This document shows positions 36,218-47,600 of a stretch of DNA of 64,000 nucleotides, in pieces. Both the position numbers and the translations under genes were made by a program. Position 1 is the first letter of the stretch. Each line of letters begins with the position of its first letter. The stretch covers positions 1 to 64,000 of the forward strand of contig MU858054.1 in NCBI GenBank assembly GCA_033297075.1. Reading direction: 5' to 3'. Origin of the DNA: Rhypophila decipiens (lineage: Eukaryota > Ascomycota > Sordariomycetes > Sordariales > Naviculisporaceae). The notes under the pieces are model-generated. The model did no database searches, was not told the origin of the DNA, and was given only the letters and a program-made list of their open reading frames with translations.

Positions 36218-37031
36218 GCTTGGGCTTTCGGCGAACCTACCTCGGGTGGCGGTAACTTTCTGGGCTTTTTACTTTTATCTTTCCCTCTTCTTCTTCTTTT
36301 TTACTTTGCTCATGGACGGGAGCTAGCATGTTTGTATTTTTTTTTTCCTTTCTTCCCCCTTGCAAAGGGTACATATTTCTCAAACACCGCGCGTGGTATT
36401 TACTAGCATTGATGGTAGATAGGGACAGTCAGCTCAGGAAGAGGAGGGTTCCTGGAGGGTGTAGCGTTGGATTTCATATGATTAACAAACAGGACGGCAA
36501 CTTGGTAATGACGGACGGACGGACGGACGATGGGTTGGCCGGAAGGAACGAAGGGATGGGTAAGTATGATGCCTAGACAGAGCTATCGGGGGCATAAGGC
36601 CCAGGGTAATGGACGGATGGTTGGGCGTTGTGCCTATGGCCGATGAAGCGATGAATTAAAGAGATTAGACATCATCATCATCATTGATTATTGTTCGATT
36701 TGTGATTTTGCCCCGTGAACAGGGTCCATTGACCATTCTCAACGACGTTTCTACGGTTAGGCGTCAAACCTATAGTCTGAAGATGCTCAAAGGGCTCTTC
36801 AGCATTGAAGAGATTGAACAACCATGAATCAAGCCCCTTGGCCGTGGCACATTGTCGTGAGACCGTACTCTCAAGCAGTTTCTCTGAATACTATCGAATT
36901 CCGTAAGTGGCCCAGAAGATTACGGCGAGTTGACAGGAAGAATTGCTTGTTATGATATTCCATGTAATAATGACTCCATGTCCAAAGATTATGAGAAGCT
37001 AAATATATCCAGTTTACGCCGCAGATTTGAC
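36218..37031. other. Convergent intergenic region with short repeats
   Basis: About 0.8 kb between the CHK1 and cytidine deaminase stop codons. It holds an ACGG tetranucleotide run at 36511-36529 and a short ATC repeat near 36670-36683. No gene recognised. Confidence 0.55.
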
Positions 37032-37774
37032 TTAAGAGGACGATGAAGATTGTAATTGCGATGGTACACCTAGTGCCTCGGGGCCAAACGATAATGGGAG
37101 GAGCTGTTGAGGGGTAAAATGAATTAGTTATCGTTGTTCATATCATGTTTTACATGTTACCATAAACGTGATTTATTACTGTGGGTGTAGAAGAAACAGA
37201 TGGTTTTTTATGAGAAATCATAAAGGGCACGTAATTATCGTATTGATAGGAATTGCGCGCATGTTCACTGACCTGCTCAAGCCTCATAATGGAGTATTTC
37301 TGTTCGCCATCAAACATGATTATTGGTGTCGAGAGATCGCAGAATTCGCGGATACTGTGTCTCATGGGCTTAGTACTTAGCAATTCCATCTTTAGATAAC
37401 GGGGTTTAGGTTTGACCTTACCATTGCCTACACATGCCACACGGACTAGCGGGCGGCGAGATATCCGTCGCCACGGCCACGGCCTTGAAGCCCCTGTGTC
37501 CCTCGGTGATGGCTTTCCCAAAGGCGACCCTCTCCGCGCAGGTGGCCACCGGGTAGCTGGCGTTTTCGACGTTGGCGCCCGAGATGTACGCCCCCGACTG
37601 TGTAAGCAGGACTGCCCCGACATGGAAGTTGCTGTAGGGACAGTAAGCTGTGCTTTTCGCCTGCGTGGCTTTCTCTCGGAGGGCGTGGAATTCTTCTGTC
37701 GTGAGGCCGTACTCTGCGCAGGAATTGGACACGGCCGAGGAGTCGGAGCTGGGGGTTATGACTTGTTTTGGCAT
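37032..37774 (-). CDS. CDD1: Cytidine deaminase
   Basis: Zinc hydrolase of pyrimidine salvage that deaminates cytidine and deoxycytidine to uridine and deoxyuridine. Exons run 37774-37422, 37354-37273 and 37103-37032, giving 168 aa, slightly longer than the usual 130-150 because of a polar N-terminus of about 22 residues. The zinc site is complete: C79-A-E81 in NASYPVATCAERVAF and PCGMC (C112, C115). The substrate-binding FHVGAVLLTQSGAYISGANVEN block is intact. The last exon encodes only 23 residues, but it is homologous rather than spurious, because it supplies the family's LLPxSFGPE C-terminus. A short serine run ends the protein. Confidence 0.92.
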
Positions 37775-38439
37775 CTTTGTGGTGTTGGATTTTGTATGGT
37801 TATGTCCTAGTTATAAGAATAGAAGGAGGGAGTTGAGCGTTGAGTTGGCAGGCTTTTAGAGTGATGATGCTAAGCACAAAGAATGCTTGACAGAGGGACG
37901 TGAGCTATAAACCTCAATTGCACAACCGCTTTCTCTGGACGTGTTAATCAATTCCGCATTCGTTCGTCGAATACGGATATCAATGTTGGTTCCAAATGTA
38001 AAACAAACAATCAAAGGGAATCCTGAAGCTTGTCTTACACGGCAATCATAGCTATTTAAAGCTCCCCTAACCCCGGAGCTACCCCGCCACCCCGCCATCC
38101 TCTCGGGTTTACCTTATCGGTGCGGTATACACCGGGTTTCCTGGTCCTCGGGACCTTCCTATTTCTTGTTACGTCAGGTCGTATTTCCTGTTTCCTAATG
38201 GATAGGTTTGATGATGGTCATGGGGTCAAATGGTTTACGTATTTCTGGCTTATGTACGCCTATGGTTGTACCGTTGTCCTCGCTGACCATATCGCCCTGC
38301 CCGGCTTGCCTCGGTGTATACTCTAGATCGGAATCGTCACGGGGTTCATCGCACTGAGTTGTACCGAAGTTCTCGGGTCAGCTTCTCTTCCATGGGTGCA
38401 TAAAACCGAGATTGAGATCAAGGAGGGACAGTAAGGTAC
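37775..38439. other. Intergenic region
   Basis: Upstream of cytidine deaminase and downstream of the SDR gene (both minus strand). No gene or repeat recognised; a short + strand frame at 38120-38326 is hydrophobic but has no support. Confidence 0.5.
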
Positions 38440-39641
38440 TCACCAAGCACCACCATCAACAACCAAATTCGCGCCCGTGATATACGACGAGAAGCCGCTG
38501 GCCAAGAACCCAGCAACACGGGCAACCTCCTGCGGTCTCCCAGCCCTCTCCAGCCCGATAATCTTCTCCTGGGCCTCCTTCTCCTGCATCCTGGCCATGG
38601 GCGGGAACTGCTGCGAGTTCATCCCCTTCATGTCCATCTAACACCAAAACCACATTAGCAACTTTCCCAACCCAACAAGAATATTGTAAAAAACTCACCC
38701 CATGCAAATCAACCCCAATATCAATCTGCCCCGGCGAGATGGCATTGATCCTGACATTACTCCCCTTCAGCACCGCAACCCCAGCCCTGACAACCCCCAG
38801 CGCAGCATGAGCAGCCATGGTATAGCTCGGCCCCCAACAACCCCCGTACGTACTCGCCACGCTGGAAATAACAATGATGCTCCCGTACTTTTGCGTCTTG
38901 GGCGCAGCATTCGGATATCCATCCCCGCGAGAAACCATCTTGCCCATGGCAGCAGGCGCATGCTTGAGCGCGAAAAAGGGAGCGAGGGAGTGCGCTTCAA
39001 AGTTCTTGTGTAAGTCGTCTGCGGTGGTGGAGTAGATGGAGGGGGGGCCGAGGAAGCCGCTGCTGCAGACCCAGACGTCGAGACGGCCAAAGGAGGCGAG
39101 GACTTCGTCGATTAGCGTCAGGGTCTCGTCTTCTTTGGCTACGTTGAAGGGGTAGGGGATTATCTTTGTGTTTGGGTGCGTTTGGGCGAGGGACGAGGTC
39201 AGGGGCTTGAAGGTTTGTTCGTTTGTGGTTTTGTCGCATGCTGTTTGTTTTGGGGTCATCTTGGTTTTAGTATGTGACTATATCTCATGGGCAAGGAAGG
39301 CAGGTGAGTTACATACCGTAAATGGAGGCTGCTCCGTGGGCTGTTTGTTCATGTCATTCAGCTGCTGTTCAGATGTTCTACCACCTTGGTAGACAGTGTT
39401 GCCATGTCTTGTTCCCAGGGGAATGAGGTTTGTTGTACGAACCAGCAAGTTCCTCAATGATGGCTTGTCCCACGGGCTGGGACGCCCCGGTTACTACACA
39501 GACGAAGCCATACTATTCGAATTGAAGTCAGCGTCAGTGTAATTCATACCTACCTACTCAGGAGCCTGATGAGACAAGACAATATTGACTTACAAGTTTC
39601 CCGTCCTGGCGATAGGGACTGAAATCCGCCGTGGTATCCAT
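38440..39641 (-). CDS. Short-chain dehydrogenase/reductase with altered catalytic motifs
   Basis: Rossmann-fold SDR, 293 aa, substrate unknown. Exons run 39641-39594, 39512-39443, 39340-39317 (24 nt), 39240-38699 and 38637-38440; this is the only combination I found that keeps frame. The fold is classical: beta1 VCVVTGASQPVGQ, ISSVAS strand 5, INAISPGQI after helix F, and C-terminal SSYITGANLVVDGGAW. Several key positions depart from the family. The central Gly of TGxxxGxG is Pro29, the NNAG motif is CSSG (106-109), and the catalytic lysine of YxxxK is Ala191 after Tyr187 (PSYTMAAHAALG). The catalytic serine region remains. It may be a pseudoenzyme or a divergent subfamily. Neighbours give no pathway clue. 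Confidence 0.85.
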
Positions 39642-40528
39642 TGCGCTGCTCCTGTGGTAAGTGTTCAAATGTGACGATTATGTTGTGAAGCTCAAGATAT
39701 TCCTTGCCAAAGTCCATCTAAACGCAAAAAGAGATCCAAAAAAAGAAAAAGGAGAAGCATTAATCCAAATAGTTGTTCATGTACCACCTTGATCCTTATC
39801 AAGTTGCTGTTATCTTTGGAGAAAGAAAGATCCCCCTTTCTCCCCGGAGATGCACAAACCGACCAATACTATCACCAGAACAATGAACCTACACTTTTTA
39901 TGATGGGTTCTAGGCCTCCGTAGCAGCAGCAGTTTATCTCATGCAGGTGCGGTATATAAGTTGGAGCTGTTTTGGAGGCGGCATGCAGTGTTGTATCATC
40001 ACGCATATCTCATCCACGGAGTGCTCAACAATTGCATCGAGAGACTGATCCAAGGTGAGCAAGGACTCGAGAATTATTCATATGACTTCCCAGAATTGTC
40101 TAGCTTCTCGGATTTCTATATGAGAACTGAGTGGCTGATTGTACATTGAAGCTATATATAAAAAAGAAAAGTGAAGCAGTGATGGCCGCGAGGAGAAAAG
40201 ACTGCCTCGGTAACTGGCAAGCACCTATGTACCAGAGTGAGATAGGTGGGATATATAAAACCGATAATTCGAGATATGAATCAGAGTAGAGCTGTACCTG
40301 AAACAAACATAAGAGTGACAAAACGAGGAATTAGCTGCTAATAGGTTAGATATCAAGAAGAAAAAGGAAATGCAAAGAATGTCGCTATGCCGGGTCTGCA
40401 ATGTCCAAGATTGGAGTGGTGAGTTGACGTGAGCTGGTATCCAAAAAAGTCCGTCTCCCCAATCCTCGAGGAAATGTTTTTTATACAGCAAAAGAAAAGA
40501 AAATAAGCAGTTCGTTACGTGAGCACTA
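39642..40528. other. Intergenic region
   Basis: About 0.9 kb between the SDR start and the ABC transporter stop codon (both minus strand). It is AT-rich with A/T runs. No gene recognised. Confidence 0.5.
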
Positions 40529-43500
40529 CTATCGATCAAGGGCTTGATTATGACACTATTACCCAGCCAGTCAGCAAATGATCAGACACAACACCAGCAA
40601 GATAAAGGGGCTAACATACCATGTGCCAATATACGCCCTTCTTCTTCAGCAGCTCGTTGTGATTGCCCTTCTCGAGCACCTTGCCCTCACCGAGAACATA
40701 AATGACATCGGCCTTTTGGATGGTAGCCAGCCGATGGGCAACGGCGACTGTGGTTCTGCCCTTTGCGACACGTTCAAAAGCGGCTTGGACTAGTTTTTCA
40801 CTCGCTATTGAGACTTGATGTCAGTACAATGGAACAGGAATGGAACAGAAAAGCAATGGGAAAAAAACTTACCAGAATCCAGCGCACTGGTAGCCTCGTC
40901 CAAGAGCAACACCTTCGGGTTGCGAACCAAGGCTCTCGCAATACTGATTCTCTGTTTCTGGCCACCACTCAAGCTAACGCCCTTGCTCCCGATATTGGTG
41001 TTATAGCCATCCGGTAGACTGACGATAAAGTCGTGGACGTTGGCGTCCCGACAGCACTGGTGCAGCTGCTCATCCGATATCTCATTGGGATCAACGCCCA
41101 ACAAGATATTCTCTTTGATCGTCCCCTGGAAAAGCGACGGCTCCTGAGCGACAAGCGACAAGAGCTTGCGGTACTTGTACACATTGATTTCCGAAATGTC
41201 CTTGCCGTTCATGAGGATCCGGCCGCGGACAGGGTCGTAGAACCTCTCCAACAAACTTACGATCGAGGTCTTTCCTGATCCGGAAGCACCCACAAGGGCG
41301 GTAAACTGACCTCTGGGGATGGTCAGGTTCAGGCCCTTGAAGATGGAGACATCTCTAGTGGGGTACTTGAAATGCAGATCTTGAATCTCAATCTGGATGC
41401 CCCCTTCGCTATCAGGGATCTCGGACGATTCTGCCGAGTCATCATGAAGCCGACTCCCCCGAGCTTCCAGTATCCGGTTGGAAGCTGCCATGGCCTGAGC
41501 AATATTTGGACCGAAACTGAGCCACTGGCCTGCCGATTCGGCTCCCTGGATCATAGCCATGTAGGTCACGAAAAAGGCAGTGGTGCTGTATTCTCCGCTG
41601 AGCAGCAAGCGTCCGCCATACCAAAAGATCAGAGCCTGACAGGCCAAGCTAACGCTGTCTGAATAGGCAATGACGATGGTCATCCAGCGGGCCTTCTTGT
41701 AAGCCGACATAACGTGGCCTTGCAACAGATCCTGGTATCGCTTGGTGATCGTGTCCTCCATGACCAGAGCCGAGACGGTCCGGAACGCGCCGATGGACTC
41801 GGCGCCAAACTTGGAACTCTCCTGGAAGACAGCTTCATTCATTTTGGCGAACTCGAGTTCATATCTGACACGGTAGAAGCCTGCCAGTAACCCGAGCGGC
41901 ACTGTCACAAACAGAGCGACCAATGCGAGTTTCCAACCGTAAACGAAGGAGATGACCAGTGCGCCAATCAGGGAGAAGCCACCAATGATCATCATCATGA
42001 GGTTGATGCCCAGGAGTTCCTTGAGGGCGCTCGGGTCGCTGGACAGACGAGCTGTCAGCTGACCAAGAGAATTATCCTCAGCGTCGAAATACGACGTCTT
42101 TTGGAACATGGTGTTGATGAAATATTCCCGGCGGTACGTGGCGGCGATGTAATGTTCGACGTTGGTGGCGGCAGCCATGGTCAAGAAGTAGCTGCCGCCC
42201 ACCACAGCAGCGAGGACGGCCCACATCTTGGACCAAAAGATTCCTTGTTCCATCAGTGTCTCGGGCTGCTCAAAAATGACGAGAATTTTGGCAAACAAAT
42301 AGGCCTGGAGAGGAACGGACGACGCTGCTCCCATGGCACCAATCAAAGCAAGCACATAGAGTGGGAATTTATTCCGCTGTTCGTACAACAACTTGCCGAA
42401 TCCATTGAAGAAATTTCTGTCCTTCCACGTCGGTTCAGCCTTGCTACCACTTGTATCGGCTTTCGCCGCGCTCTTCTCACGCGAGAGAACGTTGGCAATA
42501 TCTTCCTCCTCAAGATCGTCACTGTCATGCCCTGTGTCATCTCCAAGGGAGAGCTTTTGGGCGTGGACAAGGCCGTAATAGGCGCCCGTTTCGTCAGCAA
42601 GCAGGCTCTCGTGGGTGCCTCGCTCGACGACTCGGCCATTTTGGAGGACACAAATCCGATCGGCATTCTTGATGGTGGACAATCTGTGGGCAATGGTAAT
42701 GGTGGTCCTGCCCTTGGAGGCTCTCTCCAACGCGGCTTGGACGATCCGCTCTCCGCGGACGTCGATGGCAGAAGTGGCTTCGTCGAGGATGAGGATCTTG
42801 GGCTTTGAGATGATACTGCGCGCAATAGCTATTCGCTGTCGTTGTCCGCCGCTCAGCTTCATGCCAGAATCGCCTACCTGGGTGTCGTATCCTTCAGGGA
42901 GTCGGTCGATGAACTCGTCGGCGAAACTCTCGGCACAGGCCTCCTTGACCAGCTCCATCTTCCTCTCGTCAGTTTCATTTTCCCACTCTGTCCCGATGAG
43001 ACCATGTGCCACATTCTTGAAGATAGTATCGTTGAAAAGGAACGGTTCTTGCTGAACAAGACCAATCTGCGATCTCCACCATTTCATATCGATGTCTGTC
43101 AGCTCATGTCCGCAGGTGGTAATGCTACCCTTGAGCTCGACAGGTGGACCGACTTCCTCTTCATTGATATTCACAACGGCATCGTCGTCGTCTTCTCCGT
43201 CCTTCTTGCCCTTCTTCTTCTTCTTGTCCTTTTCAATAGCCTTGGCCACGCGATACTGCTCATGGAGTGTGTACCAGCCCTCGACAAGGCCTACAATGGT
43301 ACTCTTGCCCGAGCCGCTAGGGCCGACGATGGCAGTATTCATGTTGGCGCGGATACGGAGGTCCAGGCCATCCAAAACCTTCTTGGAAGGACGGCTGGGA
43401 TAAGCAAAGTGGACATCCTTGAAGATGATGTCCTTGTCAGCAGACACATCTGGATCCCTGAGGGTTCCCTTCTTGGGTTGCGGAGCATCGATGACAGCAA

Positions 43501-44632
43501 AGAATTCGGCAGCGGCCACCATGGCCTTGGATATGGTGATCAGGGGCGACGAGATGCGCTCAAGAGAGATGACCATGAGCATGACCGACATCAATACGAT
43601 GACAATGGTGCCAACGTTTTCGAGACGGCCCTCGACGTGAGATTTGATGCCGTACCAGAACGACAGGGCGAAAGATCCGAAAAGACCAAAGAAGATCAGG
43701 CCAAACTGGGCAGCGAAGAGCGGCGATGTCGCTTGGCCGGCTTGTTTGGCCTTCTTCACCCATTCTGAGTAGCGAGCGGCCACACGATTCTCGGCGCCAC
43801 ATGCCGTTACCATTCGAATACCGCCCAAGGCCTCGGTAGCGATGGAGCCGGCCTTGGCCTCAGCGCGGGTGACCTTGGAGTGTCCCTTGATGATGAAGGG
43901 GAGAATAATACCAATGACGAGATTGCCGTAGAGAATGACGGAGCTCGTCACGAGGGCAAGCTGCCAGTTGAAGGTGAATGCGACAATGATGGCAGCGATG
44001 ACGGTGGACATGAACTCGAGAAATACGCCGAGCTTTTCGGATATGCCAAGCTGGAGCGTGTTGGCAGTACCGGTGATGGTGCTCGCGGCGGCACCAGAGG
44101 GCATCGAATCGAGGACATGGACAGTCTGGGCAAACAGAGCCCTCAGATAGTCGAGACGGATGGCGGCTGACATGCGAATGCCAATGAGGCGAAAGCAGAA
44201 CTTGTTGATGTACTGAAGGCCAAAGCGGGCAAGGAAGAGCGCGAATATGTAGAGCGCTTGCTTGTTGAGGCTGCTCTCGAAGGCCTTGAGGTTCATACCA
44301 CCCAAGGAGACGCCGATGAAGTCGTTGACTAGTCTACCAAAGATGACATTCATCAGGGGCATGGTGATACCGGCGCCAATACTGGCCAGAGCGGCCAAGA
44401 CCATCAAGACGATATCCCATTTTTGGGCATAGCCAAAGACTCGGATATAGTCTTTGACGGTGGCCTCTCGCTCGGCTGCTTCGTTTTTGGCCTCCTTCTC
44501 TGTTTCTGGTGCATCCTTGATTGGGTCAAGGGGCTCTATTAGTCTCTTTTCTGGAGTCGTTTGGCCATGTTTAGGGAGGTTGAGCGAAAAGTCACTGTCC
44601 CTCGTCGGGGTGACTGGCTTTTTCTCGGCCAT
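40529..44632 (-). CDS. Full-length ABCB (MDR/P-glycoprotein type) transporter
   Basis: ATP-driven exporter with TMD-NBD-TMD-NBD layout, probably plasma-membrane; fungal relatives export drugs, lipopeptides or mating pheromone. Exons run 44632-40873, 40804-40620 and 40555-40529, giving 1323 aa. NBD1 has Walker A GPSGSGKST (about residues 437-445), LSGGQRQR, ILILDEATS and the H-loop IAHRLST. NBD2 has GASGSGKTS, LSGGQKQR, VLLLDEATSALDS and the H-loop in exon 2 (VAHRLATIQKAD). All nucleotide-binding motifs look intact in both halves. A Lys-rich then Asp-rich insertion (about 460-496) sits between Walker A and the Q-loop of NBD1. The last exon adds only CHNQALDR. I chose the ATG at 44632 (MAEKKPVTP) because the upstream in-frame extension looks like leader sequence. 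Confidence 0.93.
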
Positions 44633-47600
44633 GGTGATTTGGAAAGCGAATGTGTAGGTGGTGAAAGGAGAGGACCGGTGAGCTTGTAACCAACAACAAG
44701 CACCGCTTAAGGAGCTGTGCCCATTTGGTGATGGTGGCGAACAGAAGCGTGAATACCCGAGAAGAGACTGAGGCAAGAGACTGGTGACCGAGGCTAGATG
44801 GTCATGATATATCCAAAGTTGCAGTCCCTAATATCAGTCCATCCACAATTTGACTGGTTTCGAAGCAAATCCCAGGCAGACAGCCAAACCCCCTCTGGAG
44901 ACAAAAGTGCCGCCAGTCGAAGCACGTAAGCTCTCTATTCCAACGAGTGGGAGTTGCAGCTCGACGGATTGGAGCTTATCTATCGTTCTTCTGCGTGCTT
45001 CTGCAAACCAAAGAATCGTCGGTGCAGATGAGAAGGCAATTATCGTCGTGAACCTGCCGTGGTCAAACAAATTGGCTGTGCAGTTGACCAGCAGTTACGG
45101 AGTATTAGGGACGCGACTCTCTTTTCTTTCCTTCACGGAGTCTTCTGGCCTCCAACGTAATTACACCACTAAAAAGGGAAGGACACATTCGGTTTCGCTT
45201 TCCATAAAGGAATTGCTGTCATGTTACTCTTAACACGCGTATTCACATATGCATGATGACTATACCAGGAGCCGTTAGGCCACGTTAGGGCGTTACCCCT
45301 TTGCTGCCAAGTCACTAGGCTCCCTCCAACAGGCGGGACGGGGTGTCATCCTCGGACATGACAACTCTCCGCGACCGACCTGCCGGGTATCCGTAGGTAG
45401 TGTACGGAGGTTTCTGCAGGACAATTCCCATGATACGGTGAATACGGCGAACATGGCGGAGAAGGTGTGACGGACCTGACCGGTTGACCCATTTTGCTCG
45501 GATCGGATCCGATTGCACGGGGTTGCGTGCCTTTAGGAAGCCGCCGGTTACGGAGTACTGTACTGCCCCTTTGGCCAAACTGTGCGGGCCGTTGAACGGG
45601 TGCTTCCTTCAACACTTCAACCCTTCCACCGGTGACCAGATCCAATGTTTCTAGAACTGTTTTGAGCGGTTCGCCGTTGAAATCCCACGTGCTGTTGTTT
45701 AGACCTCTCACCAATACCGCCACATGAACCAGCTTCATGTATGTACCTAACATACCCGTGCAAACTCTATCTCATCTATTCATAGCCATCTTGGTTTTCA
45801 CTACGGCTAGCCCACTTTCCATTACACGTTTGACACGTCGTCATATCGATGGGTGCGGAAAGAAACCAACTCCGTATAGTTGAATCACTCATACTAGCAT
45901 ATCGCACTCAATATTATTTCCTCTCTGATGAGACTCGATTATCAAAGACCGAGCTGTGAGACAAGTGAGAGGGTGTGTTTTCATAAGCAAGTCACTCTAG
46001 AGAGGTTATATATCGTCACACATGGGCGTAAAAATAGGATATGAAAATCCTACCATCAGTATTCTGAATAGACGCTGAAGAGACCCTCGACAGCCCTTGT
46101 CAGGTTGTTGAGAAGAAAGTGATCAATACCTTTAAAAGACTAGCTGAGCCTATGATCTTCACATCCCATTTTTACACCTACGTGTGGTCGTGTAAGATAT
46201 GACCACCATCTTGCTGCAGCACATTTCCTGTCCAGGCGCTTCCTTTACAACATCACATCAGACTGTACGTCGCTCACCGGATACCACTGCCGAGGAGTCA
46301 CATTGTTCGATCCCCATAGCTCCAGCCCGGAATGCTCGGGTTGGTCTCGTCGAAGTGCATGGAAGAGCTGCAAGATGTCTTTCTCGGCATTTGGGCAAGG
46401 TATATACCAGAACAAGCGTGTTTCCTTCCGCTCATCTCATCAACGAATAGAATTCACAGATGCAAGCCGTGATGCTCGAATCATCAAAGGCACGTGGTGA
46501 ATGAGAAGCTGTGAACAGCAATGCTCTCGGACCCGGGCCTGCAGAAAAGGGGCGGCTGTTTGTAGACCACATTAATAGATGCGCACAATAATTTCCACCA
46601 AGCCATGTTAGTGACCCTCATCAACTTCTCGCGCCTTCCCGATACATCCGTGGCCCCTTTTTTATCATATACTTGTGCAAGAGAGTATCAATAAAGAGGC
46701 ACTTCACCCAGCCGTTTCCTATTTGTGATCGGAAGCCAATGTCACCGAAATCTGTGGCACATGTTGTCGAGAGTGGGTGGTTTTGGCAGGCTTGCTTCTT
46801 CACACAAAACATTTGCTTTGACCGTGATGTGATACGTCTCCGAAATTATTGCAAAAGAAACACGTCGAACGAACCTCTGTGCTGTTTCCCTACAACGAGA
46901 TTAATGAAATCCGATACGTCAGTTGACTATACCTCCCATACCCCGTATGCCCCGAGATATTGGAGTTTATAAGATATCGACGATCTTAAGACGACAGCGG
47001 CAGGTCAGCGCCTACGGTAATTATTGCAAAGCAGAGCTGTGGTTCAGCTAAGGGCTGAGCATGATCCAATATATAAACACGATTTTGACAATCGTGTTGG
47101 CGGCGCGTCCTGTCAGTTTGCCACCGGGACGCGCCCAACGGTTCATAAAATGAATATTGGATTTTGTGAAGCTGGATCATCGTCCCGTCGTCGTGTTTGT
47201 CGATGACAATCAACATGGACCATGGACCGTTCGCTGATTGTCTATGCAAACCACAACCCCTCCCCCTCTTTCATCATCATCAGATAAATACAAACAGATT
47301 GTGCAAAGTGCAAGCGGTGTGTTCATATTCGTCACGAGGTGACATTCGTCAAGTGTGCTTCGACCCTCTGGCGAACCTCTCCCCCTCATTGAAGTAGTAT
47401 TCTGGTGGGGGTACTTCCCCAAAGCTGTGCCCAAAGCACAATCACCATGTACCCTGCGGTCCTGGCCCCTGGGACCTCGACGTAGCGCACCGCAAGGGTT
47501 CGCATAAGGTTGTGAAACCGGAATATCGCTTCTTGAAGGCCTTCGAGATGAATCTCATCTCGTCCAGCCTTGGACCCAAACACGCGGATCTCGGGAAATT

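Noticed and set aside
42101..43768. Two long + strand open frames (about 235 and 308 codons)
   Set aside because: They lie antisense to the ABC transporter coding sequence, whose motifs are intact. They show no domain and reflect codon bias of the real gene.
36218..44632. Secondary-metabolite or detoxification gene cluster (SDR plus ABC transporter)
   Set aside because: No synthase, cyclase, P450 or pathway regulator is present nearby, and the flanking genes are housekeeping (CHK1, cytidine deaminase).
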